DNA from: an uncultured Bacteroidales bacterium
Lineage (GTDB): Bacteria > Bacteroidota > Bacteroidia > Bacteroidales > Muribaculaceae
DNA: 64,000 nucleotides
Assembly: GCA_949285735.1 (NCBI GenBank)
Contig: CASEAQ010000015.1
Coordinates: 33,049 to 97,048, forward strand
Direction: 5' to 3'
Shown here: positions 47,736 through 56,539 of the stretch, one piece after another
Layout: each line of letters begins with the position of its first letter
Numbering within the stretch: position 1 is the stretch's first letter
The notes under the pieces: model-generated
Seen by the model: only the letters and a program-made list of their open reading frames with translations
Databases searched by the model: none
Told to the model about the DNA's origin: nothing
Made by a program: the position numbers and the translations under genes

Positions 47736-48971
47736 TTATTCCTTCCTTAAGATGAATCCGCAGTCGGCAAGGTGTTGCCAAAAGTCGGGGTATGACTTCG
47801 ACACCACTTCCACATCTGCTATCGTCAGTCCGGGGAAGCGAGTGGAGGCGGGGGCGAATGCCATTGCCATGCGGTGGTCGTCGAATGTTTCTATCACGGG
47901 GTGGGCATCGGCTTGTGCCGTTTCGCCGTTCCACGACAGGCTGCAATCGTCGGCAACGGTTATCACGTAGCCCAGTTTGCGCAGTTGCGAGCGCAGGGCC
48001 TCGATGCGGTCGGTCTCCTTTATTTTCAGCGTCTGTAGCCCCGTGATATAGAAGTGCCGCCCCAGCAGGCAGGCTGTCACCACGATGGTCTGGGCAAGGT
48101 CGGGGTTGCCCGACAGGTCGATATGCAGCGTCGTCTGGGCATCGTCGGCGGGAATGTTGCGCAAGTCGGCATAGGTGCCACAGCTGCAAGTGCCCACGCC
48201 GAGCGGAATGAAGAACTCGCTGACGCGTGCATCGCCTTGCAGGCTGTCGTGGAACAGTCCGCGCAACGAGATGCGCGACCCCGGCAGCAACGATTGCAGG
48301 GCAAACCAGTAGCTTGCCGCCGACCAGTCGTTTTCGACAAGGTAGCTTGCCGGTGGGGTATAGCCGCCGTTGCCAGTGAGCGTGATTGTGTTGCCTGAGA
48401 ATTGCGACTGTATGCCGAAGTGGCGCATCACTCCGAGCGTCATGTCGATGTAGGGGCGGGAAATCACGTTGCCCCTGAGCGTTACTTGGCTGCAACCGAT
48501 GGCAGGGGAAATCATCAACAGTGCCGAGATGAATTGCGAGCTCATCGAGGCATCGATGGTGATGTGTGGGCAACGGTAGTCGCGCCCGTGTATCGTTATG
48601 GGCGGAAAGCCTTCGCTTGTGGCATAGCCGATGTCGGCACCGCAGGCGTTTAGGGCATCGACAAGCGGCTTTATGGGGCGTTGGCGCATTCGTGCCGTGC
48701 CGTCGAGCGTGACGGTGCGCCCGCGTTGTATCGAGAAGTAGGCGGTGAGGAACCGCATGGCAGTTCCTGCCGCGCCAATGTCGATGCGTTCGCCATCGTT
48801 GGCAAGGGCGGCAACCATTGCATCGGTGTCGTCGCATCGTGCAACGTTTTTCATCTCGCAGCGGTTTCCCGACAGGGCATTCACGATTAATGCCCTGTTG
48901 CTGATGCTTTTCGATGCTGGCAAGTTGATTTCACCGATTATTTGCCTTGGAGCTGTAATAGTATAATTCAT
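47736..48971 (-). CDS. aroA: 3-phosphoshikimate 1-carboxyvinyltransferase (EPSP synthase)
   Basis: The product is 411 residues from MNYTITAPRQ; the longer frame adds 13 unlikely residues. Substrate-binding motifs are visible: LPASKSISNRALI, then GTAMRFLTAYF, DGTARMRQRPI, and KETDRIEAL with FDDHRMAMAFAP near the end. It adds the enolpyruvyl group of PEP to shikimate 3-phosphate in the chorismate pathway. It is slightly shorter than E. coli AroA but complete. A structured transcript with its own terminator (49080-49272) lies just upstream on the same strand and may influence its expression. Confidence 0.95.
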   Translation of the reverse strand: MNYTITAPRQIIGEINLPASKSISNRALIVNALSGNRCEMKNVARCDDTDAMVAALANDGERIDIGAAGTAMRFLTAYFSIQRGRTVTLDGTARMRQRPIKPLVDALNACGADIGYATSEGFPPITIHGRDYRCPHITIDASMSSQFISALLMISPAIGCSQVTLRGNVISRPYIDMTLGVMRHFGIQSQFSGNTITLTGNGGYTPPASYLVENDWSAASYWFALQSLLPGSRISLRGLFHDSLQGDARVSEFFIPLGVGTCSCGTYADLRNIPADDAQTTLHIDLSGNPDLAQTIVVTACLLGRHFYITGLQTLKIKETDRIEALRSQLRKLGYVITVADDCSLSWNGETAQADAHPVIETFDDHRMAMAFAPASTRFPGLTIADVEVVSKSYPDFWQHLADCGFILRKE

Positions 48972-49079
48972 ATTGATGGCAAAATTAGAAACACTTTCCC
49001 GTATCCCCAAATTAGAGCCTGTTTAAATTTGTTGCGAAAAAATTTTTAAGAATATCGGAAAAATGCAGGTGGAATGAAA

Positions 49080-49272
49080 AACGGTCGGAATAGCTGTCCG
49101 ACCGTTGGTTGGGTTTGAAACCCTCATTAAAATCATTTTATAATTGGATCAATTTATGTGTGGCATATCCTTAAGTGGCACTCACATAATATTAGCACTG
49201 CTGCATAATGAAACCCTTGTTGTCGCCATGCAACCGCACTCAGGGCGGCATAGCTCGGTAAGGAGTTCATTT
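49080..49272 (-). ncRNA. Candidate structured RNA upstream of aroA, with its own promoter and terminator
   Basis: The transcript starts near 49272 on the minus strand (promoter at 49278-49308) and ends at a perfect 10-bp terminator stem (49080-49089 with 49097-49106) followed by T. Strong internal helices include GCTATGC...GCATGGC enclosing CCGC/GCGG, TTATGTG/CACATAA, and GGGTTT/AACCC. No credible open frame spans it. It could be an independent RNA of about 190 nt (6S-like size) or a leader that controls aroA by termination. I cannot name the family. Confidence 0.6.
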
Positions 49273-49277
49273 CACTG

Positions 49278-49308
49278 CAAAGATATGTTCAAGTTATAAA
49301 AGACGCAA
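49278..49308 (-). promoter_or_regulatory. Promoter of the structured RNA upstream of aroA
   Basis: On the minus strand TTTG (49308-49305), a 19-nt spacer and TATCTTTG (49285-49278) make an exact consensus promoter. Confidence 0.75.
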
Positions 49309-49439
49309 ATATTTGGTGATAAATTTTTCTATGAAATTTGTTCTTTTTCTCGCTTGGTGCTGGGAGTCGAGGCTCTTTTTTGGTTGCTTAGATTAGGTGG
49401 CAGGGTGCTATTTTTGCCACTAAAAAAACGGGAGGAAAA

Positions 49440-49919
49440 ATGATTGAAATGATTGAATCGCAGTTGCCAGGGATGATGCTTGCCATCATGTTTGTCGTTG
49501 GGGAATATATATTGGTGTTCTGTGCCGTCGTTGCCGACTTGGTGAGCGGCTTGCGCAAGGCGCGCCGCCGAGGGGAGGCGCGTCGCAGCAAGGCGTTGAG
49601 ACGCACGGTGGAGAAACTTGCCACCTACTACAATGCACTTGCCGCATTGACAGTGATTGATGCCATGCTGATGGCGGCGGTGGTGTATCTGCGCGTGGCT
49701 TGCGGCTATGACAATGTGCCGCTGTTGCCTGCAATGACGTTGCTTGGCTCGATAGGCATAGCCATAATCGAGGTGAAAAGCATATATGAGAAAGCCGAGG
49801 AGAAGGAGCAACGCAACTTCGACGATGCTGCGCATATGCTTGCGCAGTGCCTGAAAATGCTGAAAGATAAAGGAATCATCAATAAAATCGCTAACGACCA
49901 TGAAACACTTCACTCTTAG
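49440..49919 (+). CDS. Phage-type holin family protein
   Basis: The product is 159 residues with ATG 49440 preceded by GGGAGG. Helices at about 10-35, 65-85 and 92-110 are separated by a very basic loop (SGLRKARRRGEARRSKALRR). This matches the Bacteroidetes phage-holin-like family. A charged C-terminal coil follows (EKAEEKEQRNFDD). In phages a holin permits release of the lytic enzyme. Here it overlaps by 20 nt with an M15 peptidase gene, the usual holin-endolysin order, but no other phage genes surround it. Confidence 0.72.
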   Translation: MIEMIESQLPGMMLAIMFVVGEYILVFCAVVADLVSGLRKARRRGEARRSKALRRTVEKLATYYNALAALTVIDAMLMAAVVYLRVACGYDNVPLLPAMTLLGSIGIAIIEVKSIYEKAEEKEQRNFDDAAHMLAQCLKMLKDKGIINKIANDHETLHS

Positions 49920-50289
49920 GGAATTGACTGCTTCGGCAACTGCCGAGCGTCTTGGTATAGACAACGCGCCTACGGCGCAAGCCGTGGCAAACTTGCAACG
50001 CCTTGTCGAGCATGTGCTCGACCCGTTGCGCGAGGCGTATGGTAAACCGATATATGTGAACAGCGGCTATCGGTGTGCCGAATTGAACAGGGCTGTGGGC
50101 GGAGTAGCCACAAGTCAGCATCTTGCCGGCGAGGCAGCCGACATCACTGGAGGAAACCAGCGGGAGAACCGTCGCCTGCATGAACTCATCAAACGCTTGA
50201 AGTTGCCTGTCGATCAGGTGATAAATGAGCACGACTTTACGTGGTTGCACGTTTCATACAGTCCGCGCCACCGTCGCAAGTTCATTTAG
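49900..50289 (+). CDS. M15 family D-Ala-D-Ala carboxypeptidase / endolysin-like
   Basis: The product is 129 residues, a compact single-domain peptidase of the Peptidase_M15_3 type. Motifs include VNSGYRCAELNRAVGG, then SQHLAGEAADI with the zinc-binding His and Asp, and the final zinc His in TWLHVSYS. It cleaves peptide cross-links of peptidoglycan. It has no signal peptide, which is consistent with release through the adjacent holin. Such pairs occur in phage and phage-derived particles and sometimes as isolated cassettes in Bacteroidales genomes. Confidence 0.85.
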   Translation: MKHFTLRELTASATAERLGIDNAPTAQAVANLQRLVEHVLDPLREAYGKPIYVNSGYRCAELNRAVGGVATSQHLAGEAADITGGNQRENRRLHELIKRLKLPVDQVINEHDFTWLHVSYSPRHRRKFI

Positions 50290-50328
50290 GCAAATCTCCT
50301 CGCTTTGGACTTATTACCACGGTGCAAA

Positions 50329-50360
50329 TTTGCATTTGCACGAGGGTTGCGCTAACTTTG
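50329..50360 (+). promoter_or_regulatory. Promoter of miaB
   Basis: TTTG (50329-50332) and TAACTTTG (50353-50360) are spaced by 20 nt. The miaB ATG is 20 nt beyond the -7 box, giving a very short leader. Confidence 0.7.
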
Positions 50361-50379
50361 TCGCAAAATCCAAGATTAT

Positions 50380-51732
50380 ATGACTGAAAACAACGGACAA
50401 ATCAAGAAATTATATATCGAAACATACGGCTGCCAGATGAATGTGGCAGACAGCGAGGTGGTTGCGTCGGTGATGGGCATGGCTGGATATGAAACCGTCG
50501 ATGAACAAGACGGTTATGATGCCATTTTCATCAACACGTGTTCGATACGCGACAATGCCGAGCAGAAGATTTTTTCGAGGCTGGCACAGCTCAACTCGTT
50601 GCGCCGCAAGCCCGGGAGGCACTTTATAATAGGCGTGCTTGGCTGCATGGCTGAGCGCGTGAAGGAGCAATTGATTAACGACTACGGGGTTGACCTCGTT
50701 GCCGGGCCCGATGCCTATCTCGACTTGCCCGAACTTGTGGCTGCCGCCGAGCATGGCGAGAAAGCCATCAACATAGAGCTGTCGGCTGTGGAGACCTACC
50801 GCGACGTGATACCGAAGCGCATCGGCAACAGCCGCATAGGTGGATTCATAAGCATTATGCGCGGTTGTAACAATTTTTGCTCCTATTGCATCGTGCCCTA
50901 CACTCGCGGACGCGAGCGCAGCCGCGAGCCGCAGAGCATATTGAACGAACTTGCCGACTTGCGCCAGCGGGGTTTCAAGGAGGTGACGCTGCTCGGGCAG
51001 AATGTAAATTCCTACAATTTCGTTGACGAGGCAACGGGTGAAAAGACCGATTTTGCCAGCCTGCTGGCAATGGTTGCCGATGCTGCACCCGAGATGCGCG
51101 TGCGCTTCACCACGTCGCACCCCAAGGATATGAGCGACGAGATAATTGCCACCATAGCGAGCCGCAAGAATATTTGCAACCACATACATCTGCCTGTGCA
51201 GTCGGGCAGCAACAGCGTGTTGAAGGCGATGAATCGCAAATACACTCGTGAATGGTATCTCGACCGTATAAAGGCTATACGCACCATGATACCCGATTGC
51301 GGCATATCGACCGATATGTTTACTGGATTCCATGACGAAAGCGAGGATGACTTTGAGCAGACCCTAAGCCTGATGCACGAAGTGGGATTCGACTCGGCGT
51401 TCATGTTCAAGTATTCCGAACGCCCTGGAACCTATGCGTCGAAGCACTTGCCCGACAATATAGCCGAAGAGGTGAAGATAAAGCGCTTGAACCGCATGAT
51501 TGCCTTGCAAAACGAGTTGTCGCAGGCGAGCAACCAGCGCGACGTGGGGCGCAGCTTCGAGGTGCTTGTCGAGGGGTATTCAAAGCGGTCGCGGGCAGAT
51601 ATGTTTGGCCGCACGCAGCAAAACAAGGTGGTCGTGTTCCCTGCCCGACAGGGAATCAAGGTTGGCGACCTTGTCGTGGCAAGGGTGGAGAGTTGCTCTT
51701 CTGCCACGTTGATAGGCGAAATTGTGGAATAA
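50380..51732 (+). CDS. miaB: tRNA-2-methylthio-N6-dimethylallyladenosine synthase MiaB
   Basis: The 450-residue product has an N-terminal UPF0004 domain with C18 (YGCQMN), a second Cys in NTCSIR and a third in LGCMAE. The radical-SAM motif is C163-N-N-F-C167-S-Y-C170, and the C-terminal TRAM domain carries GRSFEVLVEGYSKR. It carries two Fe4S4 clusters and methylthiolates i6A37 of tRNAs reading UNN codons. The QMN and TSHP segments fit MiaB rather than RimO or MtaB. Length is normal. Confidence 0.95.
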   Translation: MTENNGQIKKLYIETYGCQMNVADSEVVASVMGMAGYETVDEQDGYDAIFINTCSIRDNAEQKIFSRLAQLNSLRRKPGRHFIIGVLGCMAERVKEQLINDYGVDLVAGPDAYLDLPELVAAAEHGEKAINIELSAVETYRDVIPKRIGNSRIGGFISIMRGCNNFCSYCIVPYTRGRERSREPQSILNELADLRQRGFKEVTLLGQNVNSYNFVDEATGEKTDFASLLAMVADAAPEMRVRFTTSHPKDMSDEIIATIASRKNICNHIHLPVQSGSNSVLKAMNRKYTREWYLDRIKAIRTMIPDCGISTDMFTGFHDESEDDFEQTLSLMHEVGFDSAFMFKYSERPGTYASKHLPDNIAEEVKIKRLNRMIALQNELSQASNQRDVGRSFEVLVEGYSKRSRADMFGRTQQNKVVVFPARQGIKVGDLVVARVESCSSATLIGEIVE

Positions 51733-51821
51733 TGCCGCGCCCGTGTGGGTTGGCGTTGCGAGGGCAGTATTGCTGCCTCGGCGCAACCTGCACTGACGTC
51801 GCACAAAAAAAGAAACGACAC

Positions 51822-53006
51822 ATGGAAGCAGAGACTAAAGAACGCTTGTGGAACAGGAATTTTGTGAAAGTGTGCATCGGCAATTTCCTGCTGTATTTCT
51901 CGTTCTACCTGATTATGCCGTTGTTGCCGCTTTACTTGCACGACGAGTTCAAAGCCGACGAGCAGATGATAGGCATCGTGCTGGCGGGCTATACGGTGAC
52001 GGCGTTGGTGATAAGGCCATTTGGCGGCTACTTGGTGGATAGCTTTCCGCGCAAGGCGGTGCTTATGGTGTGCTATTTCCTGTTTTTCATCTTCTTTGCA
52101 GGGTATTTCCTTGCATGGACGGTGCTGCTTTTTGCCATAGTGCGCACGATGCATGGGTTTGCCTTTGGCTCGACCACGGTGTCGATAAGCACTGTGGCTA
52201 TTGATGTGCTGTATCCGAGCCGCCGTGCCGAGGGAATCGGTTATTACGGGCTCAGCAACAACCTTGCTATGGCTGTGGGCCCCACGATTGCCATTTATAT
52301 GTATCATGTGGTACCCGATTTCCATTATATGTTTGCCATGTCGCTTGTCACGTCGGGGATAGGGCTTGTGGTGCTGTCGATGGTGAAAATGCGCGAGCGG
52401 GAGGTTATAAAGCGTCCGCCTATGTCGCTCGACCGCTTTTTCTTGCTCAAGGGATGGCGAGAGGGTATCACCATGGCTTGTTTCTCGTTCAGCTATGGGG
52501 TGCTATCGACCTATCTTGCCATATATGGTGAAAAGGAATTGGGCATAACCAGTGGAACTGGCACGTTCTTCATGTTGATGGCTGTGGGGCTTATCATATC
52601 GCGCATCATTGGCGGTCGTTCGCTGCGGCAGGGGCGAATCACGCACAATGCGGCTGAGGGAATGTTGATGTCGTTGTGCGGATATACGTTGTTTGCCCTC
52701 GTGCGCGACCCGATAGCCTATTATTCGGCTGCATTGATAATCGGTCTTGGCAACGGGCATCTTTGTCCTGCCTACCAGACAATGTTTATCAATCTTGCCC
52801 CCAACTCGCTGCGTGGAACAGCCAACAGCACATATCTTACATCGTGGGATGCCGGGTTGGGGCTTGGCGTGTTGCTTGGCGGCTGGGCAGCAGAGCGCAT
52901 CGGCTACCACGGGGCATTTGTGATGGCGGCAGCCATTAACGCCATAGGGGTTGCTGGATTTTTTGCATTCGTGCGCCGCAGCTACCTCGCCAACAAGTTG
53001 CGGTAG
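51822..53006 (+). CDS. MFS transporter
   Basis: The product is 394 residues from MEAETKERLW. Twelve membrane helices are apparent, with VIRPFGGYLVDSFPRKA as the conserved loop between helices 2 and 3 and FAIVRTMHGFAFGSTTVS in helix 4. It resembles the drug/arabinose exporter branch common in Bacteroidetes. The 90-nt gap after miaB contains a GTTGCG-AGGGCAG stem-loop (about 51755-51785) that could slow read-through. The substrate is unknown. Starts upstream of 51822 lie in the miaB end and lack membrane-protein character. Confidence 0.82.
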   Translation: MEAETKERLWNRNFVKVCIGNFLLYFSFYLIMPLLPLYLHDEFKADEQMIGIVLAGYTVTALVIRPFGGYLVDSFPRKAVLMVCYFLFFIFFAGYFLAWTVLLFAIVRTMHGFAFGSTTVSISTVAIDVLYPSRRAEGIGYYGLSNNLAMAVGPTIAIYMYHVVPDFHYMFAMSLVTSGIGLVVLSMVKMREREVIKRPPMSLDRFFLLKGWREGITMACFSFSYGVLSTYLAIYGEKELGITSGTGTFFMLMAVGLIISRIIGGRSLRQGRITHNAAEGMLMSLCGYTLFALVRDPIAYYSAALIIGLGNGHLCPAYQTMFINLAPNSLRGTANSTYLTSWDAGLGLGVLLGGWAAERIGYHGAFVMAAAINAIGVAGFFAFVRRSYLANKLR

Positions 53007-53027
53007 CCACCGCATGTGCAGTGCTCA

Positions 53028-53129
53028 CTATGCCGAGTGGCGTTTTTCCTTGCGGAGCTGTATATTTGCCCAAATGCCGGCGACTATAGCTATTAATGTG
53101 AATACCGACAAGAATATGATAAGTTCCAT
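53028..53129 (-). CDS. 33-residue single-pass membrane peptide
   Basis: This frame runs from ATG 53129 to a TAG at 53028: MELIIFLSVFTLIAIVAG, then a short basic tail (LRKEKRHSA). One helix with the positive end inside is clear. It begins 6 nt after the stop of the next small membrane gene (53136-53345), so the two are almost certainly cotranscribed. It is below the usual gene-calling size. Similar pairs beside DUF6722 genes seem familiar from Bacteroides, but I cannot confirm. Confidence 0.55.
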   Translation of the reverse strand: MELIIFLSVFTLIAIVAGIWANIQLRKEKRHSA

Positions 53130-53135
53130 ATCTAA

Positions 53136-53345
53136 TTATTTGTTTGGTTTTGATAGTGCAATAAAAGACAATCCTGTAATGGCAAATGCCACTACAGCAA
53201 TGCCACCCATTATGAATAGTAGAGACTGGTTTATATCAATTTTCATTATACTTGCCAATATTATACCGCCAAAGACCAATTTAGCAATGTCAATGAAGAA
53301 TTTTCCAGTTTCTTCTAATACTATTTCTTTTCTATTTTCTTTCAT
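53136..53345 (-). CDS. DUF6722-like small membrane protein
   Basis: The product is 69 residues from MKENRKEIVLEETGKFF; an upstream in-frame ATG at 53360 is less likely. A charged amphipathic N-terminus (FFIDIAKLVFGG) is followed by two membrane helices ending ALSKPNK. The KFFIDIAKLVFGGI segment is what I associate with the DUF6722 family of short Bacteroidetes proteins. The function is unknown. The 33-residue peptide gene follows immediately. Confidence 0.65.
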   Translation of the reverse strand: MKENRKEIVLEETGKFFIDIAKLVFGGIILASIMKIDINQSLLFIMGGIAVVAFAITGLSFIALSKPNK

Positions 53346-53535
53346 ACACAAATGTATCAATTAAATCTCAAACAAAGAAATATTTTTCAACTATTATTTA
53401 ATAGGTTAGATGTATGCTGGTAGAGTAAGATTTATCTGTTTTTGATTGGGGATTTCATTGCTGCTGGGATGTAGCAGGACGGTTTTGCTGCTCGTTACCC
53501 TCGAATGGCATTTATTGGAAAGGCTGAGATAAAAA

Positions 53536-53570
53536 AACACTGAATTTCGCAGTGGGCGATATTCAGTGTT
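53536..53570 (-). terminator. Terminator of tRNA-Ala
   Basis: AACACTGAAT (53536-53545) pairs perfectly with ATTCAGTGTT (53561-53570). On the minus strand it is followed by TTTTT, 14 nt beyond the tRNA. Confidence 0.85.
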
Positions 53571-53583
53571 CATTGTTTCGGGG

Positions 53584-53656
53584 TGGAGTATAGCGGACTC
53601 GAACCGCTTACCTCAACACTGCCAGTGTTGCGCTCTACCAGATGAGCTAATACCCC
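53584..53656 (-). tRNA. tRNA-Ala (GGC)
   Basis: The minus strand gives a 73-nt cloverleaf. The anticodon loop CTGGCAG sits on the stem CAACA/TGTTG, so the anticodon is GGC. The acceptor GGGGTAT pairs with ATACTCC and includes the G3:U70 wobble that marks alanine tRNAs. The discriminator is A73 and CCA is not encoded. Confidence 0.96.
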
Positions 53657-53676
53657 TTGTTTCGGCTTTGCGGTTG

Positions 53677-53708
53677 CAAAGGTAGTTGATATTTTGCAAT
53701 TGTGCAAG
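53677..53708 (-). promoter_or_regulatory. Promoter of tRNA-Ala
   Basis: On the minus strand TACCTTTG (53684-53677) is preceded after 20 nt by CTTG (53708-53705). The surrounding CCTCTTGCACAAT is identical to that before tRNA-His. Confidence 0.7.
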
Positions 53709-53808
53709 AGGTGTGTGCGTTTTTTGCTGTGGTTTGTGCGCAAATTAATGCGAAATCATGTGGAATCGCGCAAAACCGAGGCAACAGTGAGGCATTGCAG
53801 GTCGATGG

Positions 53809-54957
53809 TCAGTGCTTGTGTTTCACCAGGCGTTTAATCCACAGGTAGTAGCCCGTGATGGGGAGTGTTGCGCCGAGCAGGGCTGCCAAGAACCACAATA
53901 TGCGTGTGGCGATTCCGCCAAACGAGCCTGTGTGGGTCGAGAATATCCAGCCGCGTATTTTCCCCGACTTTGGCAGGTCGGCATAGGCGTTCGATTCGGT
54001 TATTTCTCCCGTGCGGGCATCAAACTTGTAGCGGTCGCTGCCACGGGTGTTGCCGAAGTGGTTGTTGGCTACCGTTGCCGAGCCGCTCGAAATGGTGATG
54101 CTGATGTTGTCGGGGTTGCTTGCCGCCAAGGTTTCATATACCTTTTGCCAATGCAGGAATTTGTCGTCGGTTTGAGGTTTTCCGCCCCTGTGGTTGCCGC
54201 TTCTGCCCGAGTGGTTGCCTCCATTTGCATGGTTGCCGTTACCGCCGCCACGGCTGCCACTGCCGCCGTTTTGCTGGAGCTCAACGCCAAATGCCTTGTA
54301 AAAGCCTGTACGATACCAGCCAAACGACCATGTCAGCCCCGTGAGTGCCATGACGAGCAGGAGAAGCAGCACATACATTCCGCCAGCCACGTGCAAGCTG
54401 TGCCACAGACGGCTGTTGCGGATTTTCAGCTTGAGGCTGTTGCGCAGCCCCTTGATGCTTCGTGGCCACCAAATGACCACACCCGAGATGAGGACAATGA
54501 CAAACAGCAGCGTGCTTGTGCCAACAATTATTTTGCCCCAGAAAATACCTCCGTCGTCGGGGCGGCTGCCGAGGAGCCACCTGTGCAGGCTGAACATGGT
54601 GGTGAAGAATGGCAACCGTTCGCTTCGCCCTTTCACCTCACCAGTGTATTGGTCGATGAAAAGTGCTGCCCTGCGCGGCTTGGAAAGCGACACTTGGCAG
54701 GCGCGCTCGGGGTCGGGGAATATGGTCACGCCCTGCACTTCCACGCCCTCGGGCAATGTCGCTGCGGCACGTGCCGCAAGTTGCTCGACGGGCAGGGGCG
54801 CGTCGCCCACTTTTTCCACGCGGTAGAGCGACGGGTTGAACCATTGCGACACTTCGTCTTCAAACACGAGCATTGCCCCCGAGAAGCATATTAGCGTGAT
54901 GATGATGCCAAAAGGCACCGACAGCCACAAGTGTAGTTTACGGAATAATTGTTTCAT
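53809..54957 (-). CDS. PepSY-associated membrane protein, XusC-like (siderophore iron release/uptake)
   Basis: The product is 382 residues from MKQLFRKLHLWLSV. Four membrane helices are seen (about 12-35, 140-162, 190-212, 350-372). HLWLSV and SLHRWLLG carry the conserved histidines of the PepSY_TM family. A long periplasmic Gly/Asn/His/Arg-rich insert (about 235-265, with NHANGGNHSGRSGNHRGG) precedes the second PepSY-like part. It follows a TonB receptor and a DUF4374 lipoprotein as in the Bacteroides thetaiotaomicron xusABC order, where XusC is the inner-membrane component thought to reduce or release iron. The name is by context and family. Confidence 0.82.
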   Translation of the reverse strand: MKQLFRKLHLWLSVPFGIIITLICFSGAMLVFEDEVSQWFNPSLYRVEKVGDAPLPVEQLAARAAATLPEGVEVQGVTIFPDPERACQVSLSKPRRAALFIDQYTGEVKGRSERLPFFTTMFSLHRWLLGSRPDDGGIFWGKIIVGTSTLLFVIVLISGVVIWWPRSIKGLRNSLKLKIRNSRLWHSLHVAGGMYVLLLLLVMALTGLTWSFGWYRTGFYKAFGVELQQNGGSGSRGGGNGNHANGGNHSGRSGNHRGGKPQTDDKFLHWQKVYETLAASNPDNISITISSGSATVANNHFGNTRGSDRYKFDARTGEITESNAYADLPKSGKIRGWIFSTHTGSFGGIATRILWFLAALLGATLPITGYYLWIKRLVKHKH

Positions 54958-54981
54958 AGGGTGTATGTTATATTTCTTGAA

Positions 54982-55017
54982 AAGCGGCATCTAACCTCAA
55001 TTGCTTAGATGCCGCTT
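54982..55017 (-). terminator. Terminator between the xusB-like and xusC-like genes
   Basis: AAGCGGCATCTAA (54982-54994) pairs perfectly with TTAGATGCCGCTT (55005-55017) over a 10-nt loop. On the minus strand it ends in CTTTTC. It should lower expression of the PepSY gene relative to the first two genes. Confidence 0.7.
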
Positions 55018-55057
55018 AGCCTTGTTTGTTAAATGCAGGGCTGTAGAATTTCTCTTG

Positions 55058-56494
55058 TTATTGAGCCGTGGCAGCCAGCGAACCGAGTGCCGACACGCTG
55101 CTTATCGACGATATTTGCAAGCCAGCGGTTGCTGCGCCTGTTGCAGGGTCGATGCGGTATATTGTCGGCGGAACATTCTCGGTGGTGACAACTACCGGAA
55201 TGTAGGCATAGCCGTTGGCGTTGGTCGGAGTGCCGAAGCTCGATATTGCGCTTTGTTCGGGCAGCCCGGTCACGACGGTGAGTTTGCCTTCCGACCCGTC
55301 AAACACTGCAAGCTCGTTGCGGGGGGCACTTGTGCCAGCCATGTTGTCTGCACCGTTGCTGTACATTTGCAGCAAGAATTTGTCGTCGCCGATGTGCCAG
55401 CAGCGGAACATGGGGTTGCCGTTGCCCTGCTCTTCGAGATTGACGTAGTAGCTTTCGTCAAACGAGGTTTGTCCGGCATTGATGCGCGCTACGCCCGATG
55501 GCAATTGTCCTTGAACTCGGTATAGGGTGTGTGATGTGCCGTCGCTGTCGGTGACGGTGCTTTCGGCTTGCGTGGTGCGGCCGTATCCTGGCGAGAACAC
55601 ATAGAGGTCGCCGTTGTCGGCTGCCCATATCGTCTGGTAGTATTGCGAGCGGTAGCGTCCGCTGGCAAAGCCGATTTTGCCCGTGCGGGCGATGATGGGA
55701 GATTCGTCGAAGTTGTCGCCGCTGTATATTGCCACAAATGCGCTGTCGGGATATTGCGTGGTGGGTATCATGCCAGCTGTGTACATTCCCGAGCCTTGGC
55801 CGCCGCTGTGGTCGGCAACATATTTCTGGTCAACAATCTTGTCGGGGAATGTGTTGACGCCATAGTGGCTCATGCCCATAGGCACGACCGAGGTATAGAG
55901 GCGGTCGTTTGCCTCTACAAATCCGGCGAAGCTCACGTATTCGCCATTGTTGAGGAAGTTTTCGGCAATGTGTGAGCCGCTGCGTGATGTGGCGTTGTTC
56001 ACGTTCAGGTAGTTGAATTGAAGGTAGTAGGCATAGTTGCCGTTGCCGTCTTGCTCGGCACTGCCAGCGTTGGTCGATGCCGTGATTACGTTGTCGCCCC
56101 AAGTGCCGTAGGTGGTGGTGCGATTGTAGGTGTATTGCTGCGATTCGACAATCTTTCCCGTGTTGGCATCGAGGCGGTAGGAGAAGCCTGTACCTTGGTT
56201 GCCGTCGTTGTATTGGAAGCTGAAGAGGTAACGGTTGCCATAAAAAATCCAGCTCGAACTGGCTTCTGTTTCAGTTCCTTCCTGGTATGCGGTGATTTGC
56301 CCTTCGTCGAGCGATGAGGCTGTGAGCAAGTAGGTGGCATCGCCAGCCGCCGCTGCAATCACGAAGCGGCTTTCTCCCACCGGGATAACGGTTTCTCCAC
56401 CTGAAGGCGAAGGCTCGTCTTCACTGCAAGAAGTCATGAGGCTGCTTGAGATTAGGGCTACAGCCACTGCCCACAAGTAATGATTCTTCTTCAT
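55058..56494 (-). CDS. DUF4374 lipoprotein, XusB-like siderophore-binding protein
   Basis: The 478-residue product has a lipoprotein signal ending LMTSCSED (Cys23), followed by acidic residues that fit surface export. The rest is a beta-propeller of the DUF4374 family with blade strands such as [18 protein letters not shown] and [15 protein letters not shown]. In Bacteroides thetaiotaomicron the DUF4374 protein XusB captures ferric enterobactin made by other bacteria and passes it to the receptor XusA. It lies 45 nt downstream of the TonB receptor gene. Siderophore specificity here is inferred from locus order. Confidence 0.85.
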   Translation of the reverse strand: MKKNHYLWAVAVALISSSLMTSCSEDEPSPSGGETVIPVGESRFVIAAAAGDATYLLTASSLDEGQITAYQEGTETEASSSWIFYGNRYLFSFQYNDGNQGTGFSYRLDANTGKIVESQQYTYNRTTTYGTWGDNVITASTNAGSAEQDGNGNYAYYLQFNYLNVNNATSRSGSHIAENFLNNGEYVSFAGFVEANDRLYTSVVPMGMSHYGVNTFPDKIVDQKYVADHSGGQGSGMYTAGMIPTTQYPDSAFVAIYSGDNFDESPIIARTGKIGFASGRYRSQYYQTIWAADNGDLYVFSPGYGRTTQAESTVTDSDGTSHTLYRVQGQLPSGVARINAGQTSFDESYYVNLEEQGNGNPMFRCWHIGDDKFLLQMYSNGADNMAGTSAPRNELAVFDGSEGKLTVVTGLPEQSAISSFGTPTNANGYAYIPVVVTTENVPPTIYRIDPATGAATAGLQISSISSVSALGSLAATAQ

Positions 56495-56539
56495 ATCTGA
56501 AATGTTGTTTATTATGTTAGTTGTTTTTGTTATCGTTTT

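Noticed and set aside
47731-48837. Upstream extension of the 144-residue membrane protein across aroA, giving 513 codons
   Set aside because: The extension is Arg/His-rich low-quality sequence in another frame of aroA; the ATG at 47730 gives a clean membrane helix start.
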